DNA from: an uncultured Gemmataceae bacterium
GTDB lineage: Bacteria; Planctomycetota; Planctomycetia; Gemmatales; Gemmataceae
Assembly: GCA_937923405.1 (NCBI GenBank)
Contig: CALDUY010000035.1
Location: forward strand, 1 to 64,000
Reading direction: 5' to 3'
DNA: 64,000 nucleotides
Shown here: piece after piece, positions 1 to 7,411 of the stretch
Layout: each line of letters starts with the position of its first letter
How positions within the stretch are numbered: the stretch's first letter is position 1
Translations under genes and position numbers: made by a program
The notes under the pieces: model-generated
Databases searched by the model: none
What the model was told of the DNA's origin: nothing
Seen by the model: only the letters and a program-made list of their open reading frames with translations

Positions 1-201
1 TTAGCTGCCGCCGCCGCCAGCCCCACTGTTGCCGATGGTGTCGCCGACGAAGGAGAAGGTGTTGTTGGCGTTGGTGCCGAGTACGCCGATCGCCGTGATG
101 CACACCACGATGATCAGAGCCAACATCACGGCATATTCCACCGCCGTCGGGCCGCTCTCGTCCTTGACAAACGCCACTACTGAGTTCAGAAACTTCTTCA
201 T
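1..201 (-). CDS. Flp/Fap-type (type IVb) pilin
   Basis: A 66-residue precursor for a small pilin of the Flp/Tad family. The basic leader (MKKFLNSVVAFVKDESG) ends in Gly, followed by PTAVEYAV with Glu at +5 and Tyr at +6 of the predicted mature protein, the family's prepilin-peptidase signature. One hydrophobic helix (MLALIIVVCITAIGVLG) follows, then a Ser/Gly-rich tail. I chose the ATG at 201 because AAGGCGG lies about 8 bases upstream; an in-frame ATG at 294 would put extra residues before the leader. No tad assembly genes are visible; the window edge lies directly downstream. A GEMM-I riboswitch-like sequence lies about 260 bases upstream on the same strand, so expression may respond to cyclic dinucleotide. 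Confidence 0.88.
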   Translation of the reverse strand: MKKFLNSVVAFVKDESGPTAVEYAVMLALIIVVCITAIGVLGTNANNTFSFVGDTIGNSGAGGGGS

Positions 202-725
202 CACACACCGCCTTTTCGTTAGTCCTACGAATGGACTTGGACTGATTAAAACCGCTCGGCCCGAAGCGAACCTAACCCTCAGTTCGCCATGCACGAATCA
301 ACTCTCGTGGGGCTTCCGGCAGTGGCCCGGAATTTCCGTCGTTGGTGGGGAGCCGACGGCATCGCTCGGTTGGGATTGCTCCAACTGAGGGAGGTTTCGA
401 GCAATCCTGTTCGCTACAAACCAGTCTGGGCGAGGAGCTTGGCTGGATTCCTGGGTGGACTAATCCTTTCGGCAGCTTGGCGATCCGGTTGGACCCATAG
501 CTTTGCGTCCCACCCTTACGGATGGTTTGCCTTTGTCGAGGAACCCGATAGCGAATCACTGCTCGGTCGCGCCGCGGCCAGGTACTCTTACCTCCGCTCG
601 GTCACGCCGAGGGTCGGGTCGATCTTGACGTTTTCCCCGATCAACCCGACACCGCAAACATGGAATACGTTGGAAAGGCTGTCAAGTGAAGGAGTGATAA
701 CTCCGGAAAAATCGCTGCAACTGGC
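202..725 (-). promoter_or_regulatory. Long leader region of the Flp pilin
   Basis: This 524-base gap holds no convincing gene. Open frames here overlap the riboswitch-like core and lack recognisable domains. On the minus strand it contains, in order toward the pilin, a hairpin at 613-650 (12-base arms with one mismatch), the GEMM-I-like aptamer at 463-546, a hairpin at 373-407 with perfect 9-base arms, and small alternative hairpins at 253-287. No promoter motif is clear. Confidence 0.5.
463..546 (-). ncRNA. GEMM-I (cyclic-di-GMP-I class) riboswitch aptamer
   Basis: On the minus strand the sequence reads AAAGGCAAACC, a 6-bp hairpin with a GUAA (GNRA) loop, then GGGACGCAAAGC. This is the conserved core of the GEMM-I family. 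It continues into UAUGGGUCC-AACC-GGAUC, a second stem, then AAGCUGCCGAAAGG, resembling the family's closing segment. The two conserved blocks and the tetraloop sit in the expected order and spacing. By my alignment to the Vibrio Vc2 aptamer the ligand-reading position 20 is G, which favours c-di-GMP over cGAMP, but this needs a proper covariance alignment. It lies between an HD-GYP response-regulator gene and the Flp pilin, both on the same strand. Confidence 0.85.
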
Positions 726-1775
726 TCAGCGACAGAGCAGCCCAGAGCGGCTATCCTTGGGTTCGAGACGTGGAGCGAGTTGCAAAAAGACACGCGCCAA
801 ATCCGGGTCAAAGTGCGTTCCCGCACCGTCGCGCAACACGGCCAGTGCTTCGGAAACAGGAAGAGCCTCGCGATAAGCTCGTGAAGTCGTTAACGCATCG
901 AAACAATCGGGCAGGGCGATCAATCGAGCCAACAGCGGAATCTGCTCCCCACGCAGCCCATCGGGATATCCAGTGCCGTCCATGCGTTCGTGATGCCCGC
1001 GAATCGCTGCCAACACTGCTTGATGTCGCACCACAGGCCGCAGGATCCGTTCTCCTATCACCGGATGCTGCTGCACGATCTGGTATTCTTCCTCGCTGAG
1101 GTTCGTGGGTTTGTGCAGGATCGCATCGGGAATAGCGACTTTGCCGATGTCGTGCAGTTGTGCCGCCAGACTTAGCAGCTTACATTGCCGCGGTTCCAGT
1201 CCGATGGCACGGGCTAACTCCAGAGCATAGTACCGCACACGCCGCGAATGGCCTGCTGTGTAGGGATCGCGTTCCTCCATCGCTTGCGACAAACTGGTGA
1301 TCGCCGACAGAAATGTCGTTCGCACTCGGTGCGTCTGGCGTCGAACAGCGTGTTGAAGACGGCATTCGATGCGGTGCTGTTCCTGTTCCGCGTAGTAATT
1401 CCGCAGGGTCGTCTCCAGAACGTGACGAAATTCGTCGAGCTTGATCGGTTTGAAGAAGTAATGATGGACCCCAGCTTGGAGACATTCGTTGGTGGCTTCC
1501 GGATCGTGTCCCGCCGTCAAAACGATAATGCCGACTTGTGGCCAACGCTGACGAATCTGTCGGATGAGCCACAATCCACCTCGACCTGGCATCCGTAAGT
1601 CGGTGACGACAACAGGAGTTAGATTCTGTTCCAGAAGTTCCAGGGCCTGTTCTGCCGTGCTAGCCGACTGACATTCGTATTGCCAGAGTCGAGCCGCTCG
1701 GACCAGGACATCCTGAGTCATCGGTTCGTCTTCGACGACCGTGACCGATACTGTTGTCACTGGTGTGTGCATCAT
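726..1775 (-). CDS. Response regulator with HD-GYP domain (predicted c-di-GMP phosphodiesterase)
   Basis: A 349-residue RpfG-like protein. An N-terminal receiver (about residues 8-125) has an acidic pocket E15-D16, phospho-acceptor D59 in VVVTDLRMPG and K109. A helical linker leads into an HD-GYP domain (about 160-345) with H208-D209 in QLHDIGKVAIPD and HHERMDGTGYP at 261-271, the metal and signature residues of enzymes that hydrolyse c-di-GMP. Start: the tandem ATGs at 1775/1772 fall just before the receiver; an in-frame ATG at 1895 would add 40 residues unlike the family. A sigma70-like promoter lies at 1998-2026. A riboswitch for the likely substrate lies downstream, before the pilin gene. 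The cognate sensor kinase is not visible. Confidence 0.9.
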   Translation of the reverse strand: MMHTPVTTVSVTVVEDEPMTQDVLVRAARLWQYECQSASTAEQALELLEQNLTPVVVTDLRMPGRGGLWLIRQIRQRWPQVGIIVLTAGHDPEATNECLQAGVHHYFFKPIKLDEFRHVLETTLRNYYAEQEQHRIECRLQHAVRRQTHRVRTTFLSAITSLSQAMEERDPYTAGHSRRVRYYALELARAIGLEPRQCKLLSLAAQLHDIGKVAIPDAILHKPTNLSEEEYQIVQQHPVIGERILRPVVRHQAVLAAIRGHHERMDGTGYPDGLRGEQIPLLARLIALPDCFDALTTSRAYREALPVSEALAVLRDGAGTHFDPDLARVFLQLAPRLEPKDSRSGLLCR

Positions 1776-2120
1776 GTGCCTAGGGCCGACGTCATGCGCT
1801 AGCCAATCCCGGCCGCACGCATGTGCTGTTGCTCCCTCGCGCAAGTCGTGGATGCGGGGCTTCCGTTTCAGTGCATCGATTCGACTTGGGTCCATCCGGT
1901 ACGAGTGTTACAATTCTTCGCGTTCCGCGAGCAGCGAGTGCAAACACTCGGTCTTCGCCGGGCGTGGCATTCTTCACACAGCGATTTGTGCTTAGGGAGT
2001 ATAGTTCCTAAAATTCAATCAAGCAAGAATCTTTTGTCTCATTCCTAAAATCGTTGCATCCGTTTGGATCTCACATGAATTGGATGTGTCAACTGTAGCA
2101 GTTCTGTCGATTTTGCTGGC
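1776..2120. other. Intergenic region with leader of the HD-GYP gene
   Basis: No gene is evident. The AT-rich part around 1998-2060 carries a promoter-like motif facing the HD-GYP gene. A hairpin with 6-base arms and a CAAA loop lies at 1935-1950. If the promoter is right, the leader would be about 215 bases long, or the protein would start upstream at 1895. Confidence 0.4.
1998..2026 (-). promoter_or_regulatory. Sigma70-like promoter for the HD-GYP gene
   Basis: On the minus strand TTGCTT (2026-2021), a 17-base spacer and TATACT (2003-1998) form a good match to the housekeeping -35/-10 pattern. It faces the HD-GYP gene. Planctomycete promoter rules are poorly known, so this is a motif match only. 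Confidence 0.45.
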
Positions 2121-2624
2121 TTAGTTGTGCCCGTTTCGCTCTTGACGCAAGCGATTCGTCTGACGTTGAATCATGGCGCGACGATCGGCTTGAAGTTTGC
2201 GATATTCACGCAGGCCATATAACCGAGTTGCCCACAAGTCGATTCCCGCGAGAATCACCACGGCGAGTAATAGCAGCAGGATGGCCAGCCAAGTTCCTCC
2301 CCAGAGGTGGAGCAACTCTTTCTGTTCCGAAGTGAAGGGCGGACGCTGTTCCGGATGCAACTCCTCGCGTTCATCAAGGAGCTGCTGAGAGGCCGGCTCC
2401 CACCAGAGCAGCTGGCCGACAAGTAGCACGGCAATCAAGCCCAGCAATCCCGCCGAGATCAGTCGACGCCAGGCCTTCTGTCGTTCCCAACGCATCTCGT
2501 CTTCGGGCAGGGCGAGTTGCTTCAGTTGGCGCAGACGCCGCCCTTGCCGACTGGCCAGCCAGACGCCAAACCCGATCAGCGTGACCACCAACAGCGAGCC
2601 AAACAGCGCCTCGGAGATTGGCAC
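2121..2624 (-). CDS. Hypothetical three-helix membrane protein
   Basis: 167 residues; I do not recognise a named family. There are three predicted membrane helices, at about residues 8-24 (LLVVTLIGFGVWLAS), 56-73 (LISAGLLGLIAVLLVGQLLW) and 108-128 (TWLAILLLLLAVVILAGIDLW). Charged, Arg-rich segments separate them, and the C-terminal tail is basic (RRAMIQRQTNRLRQER). The start is a GTG with AAAGGGA about 9 bases upstream. It begins 21 bases after the end of the acyl-CoA dehydrogenase gene on the same strand, so the two are probably co-transcribed. No catalytic motif is visible. Confidence 0.7.
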   Translation of the reverse strand: MPISEALFGSLLVVTLIGFGVWLASRQGRRLRQLKQLALPEDEMRWERQKAWRRLISAGLLGLIAVLLVGQLLWWEPASQQLLDEREELHPEQRPPFTSEQKELLHLWGGTWLAILLLLLAVVILAGIDLWATRLYGLREYRKLQADRRAMIQRQTNRLRQERNGHN

Positions 2625-2645
2625 AGCGGTTGTCCCTTTCCTCGT

Positions 2646-4427
2646 TCAGTTGGTGTAGCGTTGTAGTACCATGTCCGCAGTGCGCGTGGTCTCGGAATCG
2701 TCGTTCGAAGTCAGCGCGGTCAGACATTGTCGAATGCGTCGATCCGCCAGGCGAAGGAAGTAGCGACCGATCTGGACATCGCGCTCGATCTCCTGGACCT
2801 TGCCATTTCCCAGCGACAACAGACTGTCCAAACGCGACAGCACACAGGCTGAAGCGTACAACTCGCAAGCGGCGTCGGCGAGTCGTTCCTGCACATATTG
2901 CCGGAAGAGAATCTCTTCGCGATGCGTCATGAGTGCTTTTTGCACGGCCAGACTGAATTCTCGGACGCGCGAGCCGAGATGCCGAGCCTGGTCACGGAGT
3001 TGCTGGCTTTTGACGGGGACATCGGGCGTCGACAGGCGAGCCATCAACTGCCCTCCGCCGAAGCTGAGCAGTGTGCCGATCTGCTTGATCGGATTAGACA
3101 ACGCATCTTTGACTTTGAGAAACTGATCGGCGACGGGTTTGATGCCGACCATCGCGATGAAGGCGCGCAGCACGTCGTTAGCCCCTTCGCCGACTAGGTT
3201 CAGACGCGCGTCACGCATCCACCGCTCATACGGTTGATCGAGAAAGAACGACGTGCCGCCAAATACCTGCATGGTGTCGTTGACGATCTGCCACAGTGCA
3301 TCGGTGGACCAAACCTTGAGCATCGCCGTTTCGAGCATGTAATCCTCGAAGCCGCGATCGATGAAGCTAGCACACTGGGCGGTTGTGGCCTCCATGGCGA
3401 AGGCATAGGCCGCCATGTAGGCAATCTTCTTCTTGACCAACTCGAACTCGCCGAGTTTCTGTTCGAACTGCACTCGAGTGTTGGCGTGACGAGTCGTCGC
3501 CTCGACGCAGGCCTTGGCCACTCCTGTGCAGGACGCGCCGAAGGTGGTGCGGCCAAAGTCCAGCACAGTCAGGGCGACACGCAACCCCTTGCCTAGGGCA
3601 CCGAGAATGTTTTCCTTGGGCACGAACATGTTCTCGAAGGCGAGTCGTCCCGTCGCCGTGCCTCGGATCGAGTTTTTGGCCATCCGCTTCTCGACGACCG
3701 TGAACCCAGGCATATCCGGCGTGACTAGGAAGGCGGTGATTTCCTTCTTCTTGTTGGCCCCTGCTCCGGGAGTGCGAGCCATCACCGTCAACACGTCGGC
3801 GATGCCGCCGTTGGTGATCCAACGCTTGGTGCCATTGAGGAGATAGCCCTTGCCATCTGGTGTAGGGGTGGCGGTGGTCTGCACATTACTGGCATCGGAG
3901 CCGGCTTCGGGTTCCGTTAGGGCGAACGCCGCGATCTTCTGTCCCGACACCAGAGGTGGTAGCCATTGTTGCTGCTGCTCTTTGGTGCCGAAGAGCAACA
4001 GCGCGCGAATGCCGATCGAATGATGGGCATTGACGAACACCGCCGTTGAGGCGCAGTGGCCGCCGATGATCTCCATAATCTTGGTGTAGGCCAGCTGTCC
4101 GAAGCCGCGACCGCCGAACTCTGCAGGCGCGGTCATTCCCAATACCCCCAGCCGGCCCAGTCCCTCGACCACGCTCTGGGGGATCTCGGCGAGGCGGTCG
4201 ATCTCCGCCGCATCGATGTGGTCCCGGCAGAAGCGGCGTACTTCCTCGATCGCTGTTGCCGTCGCCTGCTGCTCCTCGGGTTTGAGTTGAGGATAAGGGA
4301 ACAATAACGCGCTATTGAAATGCCCGAAGAACAGCCCTTTGGCAAAACCGAGTGTCTGCGGACCGGAGAATAGCAACTCCTCGGCCTGTTTGCGTTGCTG
4401 TTCGACTTGAGCGGCAGTCAGGGCCAT
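2646..4427 (-). CDS. Acyl-CoA dehydrogenase (VLCAD/ACAD9-like)
   Basis: A 593-residue flavoprotein for the first step of fatty-acid beta-oxidation, passing electrons to ETF. The N-terminal helical domain spans about residues 35-160. The middle domain starts at FALTEPEAGSDASN, the substrate/FAD signature, and the C-terminal helical domain follows. VGEGANDVLRAF near residue 405 corresponds to the (F)EGTNDILR block that carries the catalytic Glu in VLCAD-type enzymes. About 150 extra C-terminal residues make it longer than the usual 380-residue enzymes and place it with VLCAD/ACAD9, which are often membrane-associated. The ATG is preceded by GAGGA at 8 bases. Chain-length preference cannot be told from sequence. 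Confidence 0.92.
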   Translation of the reverse strand: MALTAAQVEQQRKQAEELLFSGPQTLGFAKGLFFGHFNSALLFPYPQLKPEEQQATATAIEEVRRFCRDHIDAAEIDRLAEIPQSVVEGLGRLGVLGMTAPAEFGGRGFGQLAYTKIMEIIGGHCASTAVFVNAHHSIGIRALLLFGTKEQQQQWLPPLVSGQKIAAFALTEPEAGSDASNVQTTATPTPDGKGYLLNGTKRWITNGGIADVLTVMARTPGAGANKKKEITAFLVTPDMPGFTVVEKRMAKNSIRGTATGRLAFENMFVPKENILGALGKGLRVALTVLDFGRTTFGASCTGVAKACVEATTRHANTRVQFEQKLGEFELVKKKIAYMAAYAFAMEATTAQCASFIDRGFEDYMLETAMLKVWSTDALWQIVNDTMQVFGGTSFFLDQPYERWMRDARLNLVGEGANDVLRAFIAMVGIKPVADQFLKVKDALSNPIKQIGTLLSFGGGQLMARLSTPDVPVKSQQLRDQARHLGSRVREFSLAVQKALMTHREEILFRQYVQERLADAACELYASACVLSRLDSLLSLGNGKVQEIERDVQIGRYFLRLADRRIRQCLTALTSNDDSETTRTADMVLQRYTN

Positions 4428-4521
4428 GTCGGAGTCCTCGCAAGCGACAAGGGAGAGAGGGTATTTGAGCTACCCTCATTCTAGACAGCAGCGAAGTGAG
4501 AGATCAGTCGGAATCGAGGAG

Positions 4522-5328
4522 TCACTTCTTGGTTGTGGGGAAACGCTGTTTCTTAATGCCATTCGTTGGACGCACGTCCCATTCCCAGCCGACGAGAGAT
4601 TCGATTTCAGGCAACCGGCGGAGCTTGGTCACAGCCTGGGCTTCATCGACCTTCTCTTGTTCAGGAGGACGGCCCCAAAGGAGTCGGCACCGATCGGTTT
4701 CGAGGGTGACTTCTCCATCCCGTACACTGACGCGACAGGCGGTCAGTCCTAGAGCGTCGAGGCGAGGTCGCAACAGGCCCACCACCTGAGCCGCCGCCTG
4801 AACTCGAACGTCCGCCCAGGGCTTGCCCGGAGGACCGTCCGGCGGGACGACCTTGGTCGTCAGCAGCGGCAAGCCTTTTGTCGAGGCCCCACGCGGCAAA
4901 AGGATCCCCGAACCGTCGACGACTCGTGCCGGCGCACCTGCGGCTAGGATCGGCTCACGAAACACCAGTTCCGCGCGGACTGCTCCCATACTGCTAAGTT
5001 TGACTTGCTTGACCTTGGCCACCCACGGATGCAGAGCCAAGGCCCGAGCAATCCGTGCCGGAGTCTCGCCTTCCAGCAATTCCAGACGGTCGGGCAAGTC
5101 GGCAAGGTACTGCACTTCGTGCAAAAACTCCGCGTGAGAGAGTCCCGGAGGTGATTCACATTCCAGATCGGAAAAGTATAGAACAACTTTGTCTTGCCCC
5201 TTAAGACGTTCTCCCAGCAGCCTACCGGAGTAGAACACGCCCACGAACAACATCGCACCTGCCAGTAGCGGCAAGCCGAGTTGAAGCAACCAACGCAGCG
5301 AGGTTCTCGCCTTCCTAGCGCGGCGCAT
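4522..5328 (-). CDS. FtsQ/DivIB-like cell division protein
   Basis: 268 residues with a basic N-terminus, one membrane helix (about 14-34, LQLGLPLLAGAMLFVGVFYS) and an extracytoplasmic part. The first part of that domain resembles a POTRA module: ARIARALALHPWVAKVKQV, then VRAELVFREPILAAG and VDGSGILLP, which echo the FtsQ pattern of HPWV, R-P-A and D..G..L. It begins 7 bases after murB, the classic dcw-cluster pairing, which supports the call. Sequence similarity is faint, so it could be another POTRA-type protein. Planctomycetes are known to lack FtsZ, so a retained ftsQ-like gene is of interest. Confidence 0.7.
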   Translation of the reverse strand: MRRARKARTSLRWLLQLGLPLLAGAMLFVGVFYSGRLLGERLKGQDKVVLYFSDLECESPPGLSHAEFLHEVQYLADLPDRLELLEGETPARIARALALHPWVAKVKQVKLSSMGAVRAELVFREPILAAGAPARVVDGSGILLPRGASTKGLPLLTTKVVPPDGPPGKPWADVRVQAAAQVVGLLRPRLDALGLTACRVSVRDGEVTLETDRCRLLWGRPPEQEKVDEAQAVTKLRRLPEIESLVGWEWDVRPTNGIKKQRFPTTKK

Positions 5329-5335
5329 GACGGTG

Positions 5336-6214
5336 TTACCAGACAGTGAGTTCCTGTTCCAGTCGGAGATTGAACTTCTCTTCGACCCGTGTCCGAATCA
5401 GCTCGATCAGACGCAACACATCTCGACTTGTCGCTCCAGGATGGACGACAATATAGTTGGCATCGCGATCACTGACCTCCGCGCCACCGACTCGAGTGCG
5501 TTCCAGTCCCGCTTGGCTAATCAGTGCAGAAGCATTCAGCCCACGGGGATTCTTGAAGACGCGGCCAGCGGCTTGGAAGGCGGCGGGAGCGGCTCCTTTG
5601 CGAAGCATCCAAGCCCTGCGCATCCGCTTGACGATCAGGTCGGTCTCATCAGGTTGCAGGGCGAATTCGACCGACAATAGAACGGGATCATCGAGGTTGT
5701 TGGCCTGTTCGCCGAACTGCAGCTCGTCGCGGTGCCGCACCTGCACTCGTCCCTGACTATCCAGAACCTCCACCGAATGGACGAACTGCCCCAGGTCTGC
5801 CGAGCGATCCCCCGTACTCGTTCGTAAGGCTCCGCCCACCGTGCCCGGGATGCCGACCAACGACTCCAGTCCCGCCAAGTTGTGCCGAGCCGATGCCGAG
5901 ATTAGGGAAGCTACGGAGGCTCCCGTTCCTGCTCGGACTCGGTCGTTCCGTACTTCGATTTGGGTGAAGGCCGGTTCACTTAAGCGAAGCACCAAACCCG
6001 AAACGCCCTCATCACGAATCAGCATGTTGCAGCCGCATCCCAACACGCGCAGCGGAATTTTTGCCTCAGAACAGGCACGGACGAGACGGGATAGCTCCTC
6101 AACGGAGCGTGGCTGAGCGAGCATTTCAGCTGGGCCGCCCAGTTTTAAGTGGGTAAAGGGGGCGAGCGGCACCTGTCGCTGAACTATCTCCGAAAACTCG
6201 TCGAGCGCGGCCAT
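5336..6214 (-). CDS. murB: UDP-N-acetylenolpyruvoylglucosamine reductase (MurB)
   Basis: 292 residues. MurB reduces UDP-GlcNAc-enolpyruvate to UDP-MurNAc with NADPH and FAD, an early cytoplasmic step of peptidoglycan synthesis. The FAD domain shows PLAPFTHLKLGGPAEML, VLGCGCNMLIRDEGVSG and GIPGTVGGALRTSTG. The substrate domain has AAGRVFKNPRG and closes with FNLRLEQELTVW. It lacks the extra loop of type I enzymes, so it looks type II. At the position where MurB normally has the proton-donating Ser or Cys (AGSFFKNP/AGCIFKNP) this protein has Arg218 (codon CGC at 5563-5561). The start ATG has GGAGAG 8 bases upstream. An ftsQ-like gene follows after 7 bases. Confidence 0.92.
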   Translation of the reverse strand: MAALDEFSEIVQRQVPLAPFTHLKLGGPAEMLAQPRSVEELSRLVRACSEAKIPLRVLGCGCNMLIRDEGVSGLVLRLSEPAFTQIEVRNDRVRAGTGASVASLISASARHNLAGLESLVGIPGTVGGALRTSTGDRSADLGQFVHSVEVLDSQGRVQVRHRDELQFGEQANNLDDPVLLSVEFALQPDETDLIVKRMRRAWMLRKGAAPAAFQAAGRVFKNPRGLNASALISQAGLERTRVGGAEVSDRDANYIVVHPGATSRDVLRLIELIRTRVEEKFNLRLEQELTVW

Positions 6215-6319
6215 GTCTGAACTCTCCGACCAGGATGCGGTACGGGGTATGATAGACCGCTGCCTGTCCGCGGGTCAACGCACGACTGGCAAGCCGACTG
6301 GTAGACGCTATAACTGCTG

Positions 6320-6994
6320 ATGATGAACGATCTGGACACCACGAAACCGTTGGCGGTGCTGGCTTCGGGCGGACTGGACAGCGCGATCCTGCTGGCCGAG
6401 TCAAGCCAGCATTTTCCCCAAGTTTGGCCTCTCTACATTCGCTGCGGTCTCAGCTGGGAAAAAGTCGAAATTTCCTATCTTAAAAGGTTTATTAGTAGCC
6501 TCACCTGCGCCTCGATGCGTCCCGCTACGATCCTCGAACTGCCGGTCGGCGATCTGTATGAGAATCACTGGAGCATCACCGGCCAGAACGTTCCCGACGC
6601 CGACTCTGCCGATGAGGCCGTCTTTCTTCCGGGCCGCAATGTGCTGTTGCTGTCCAAGGCTATTCTCTGGTGTCATCTCAACCACATCCCCACTCTGGCG
6701 CTGGCCCCGCTGTTGTCCAACCCGTTTCCCGATGCCTCGCCAGAGTTTTTCCGGGATTTTGCCGAAGTGGTCAATCGATCGGTCGGCGGACGAGTCCAAG
6801 TGGTCTGTCCGTTTGCCACGCTGAGCAAACGCGAGGTGCTGCACCGCGGCGCTCGTTGGCCGTTGCATCTGACCTTTTCCTGCATCCAACCGATCGATGC
6901 CGACCATTGCGGGGTATGCAACAAGTGTGCGGAACGACGGAAAGGGTTTGCCGACGCGGGAGTTCCCGATCCTACCCGCTACGAGAAGGGGTAA
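6320..6994 (+). CDS. queC: 7-cyano-7-deazaguanine synthase (QueC)
   Basis: 224 residues. QueC converts 7-carboxy-7-deazaguanine to preQ0 with ATP and ammonia, in the queuosine pathway. The PP-loop ATP pyrophosphatase motif is at about residues 16-22 (ASGGLDSAILL). The C-terminal zinc site is CIQPIDADHCGVCNKCAERR, with four Cys in the family spacing, followed by the usual KGFADAGVPDPTRYE. Two tandem ATGs (6320, 6323) are possible starts. queD begins 2 bases after the stop, so the two form an operon. queE is not in the window. Confidence 0.93.
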   Translation: MMNDLDTTKPLAVLASGGLDSAILLAESSQHFPQVWPLYIRCGLSWEKVEISYLKRFISSLTCASMRPATILELPVGDLYENHWSITGQNVPDADSADEAVFLPGRNVLLLSKAILWCHLNHIPTLALAPLLSNPFPDASPEFFRDFAEVVNRSVGGRVQVVCPFATLSKREVLHRGARWPLHLTFSCIQPIDADHCGVCNKCAERRKGFADAGVPDPTRYEKG

Positions 6995-6996
6995 CC

Positions 6997-7401
6997 ATGT
7001 TCAGTGTCACGCGCGAGATCACCTTTTGCTACGGTCATCGTCTGCTGAACTACGACGGCAAGTGCAAGTACCTGCACGGCCATAATGGCCGAGCTGTTAT
7101 TACCTTGACCACGGAGAAGCTCGATTCTTTGGGCATGGTGGTCGATTTCAGCCTGCTCAAGCGCGTGGTCGGGAATTGGATCGACGAGAACCTCGATCAT
7201 CGCATGCTCTTACACCGAGATGACCCATTATTGGCGTATCTGCAAGCTCAGGGAGAGCCAGTCTATGTCATGGACGTAAATCCAACCGCGGAGAACATTG
7301 CCAAGTTGATCTTCGACTTCGTCCGCGAGAAAGGCTTCCCCGTCAGCGAGGTCAAATTGTGGGAAACCGACAACTGCCACGCCAGCTACCAGGCTCAGTG
7401 A
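6997..7401 (+). CDS. queD: 6-carboxytetrahydropterin synthase (QueD, PTPS family)
   Basis: 134 residues. QueD makes 6-carboxy-5,6,7,8-tetrahydropterin from dihydroneopterin triphosphate, an early step of 7-deazaguanine synthesis. The zinc and catalytic block is CYGHRLLNYDGKCKYLHGHNG: three His ligands and a Cys directly before KYLHGH, as in QueD. MVVDFSLLK, LDHRMLL and NPTAENIAKLIF follow, and the protein ends near LWETDNCHASY. The start ATG at 6997 lies just past the queC stop, with GAGAAGGGG as ribosome binding site. An open frame extends further upstream but it overlaps queC and is not family-like. Confidence 0.93.
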   Translation: MFSVTREITFCYGHRLLNYDGKCKYLHGHNGRAVITLTTEKLDSLGMVVDFSLLKRVVGNWIDENLDHRMLLHRDDPLLAYLQAQGEPVYVMDVNPTAENIAKLIFDFVREKGFPVSEVKLWETDNCHASYQAQ

Positions 7402-7411
7402 GAGCAGCAGG

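Noticed and set aside
289..876. Open frame of 195 codons on the plus strand
   Set aside because: It crosses the riboswitch-like core and the end of the HD-GYP gene on the other strand, and its translation has no domain-like features or ribosome binding site.
6215..6319. preQ1 riboswitch upstream of queC-queD
   Set aside because: The 105-base gap lacks the A-rich tail and stem pattern of the preQ1-I class and any clear preQ1-II structure.
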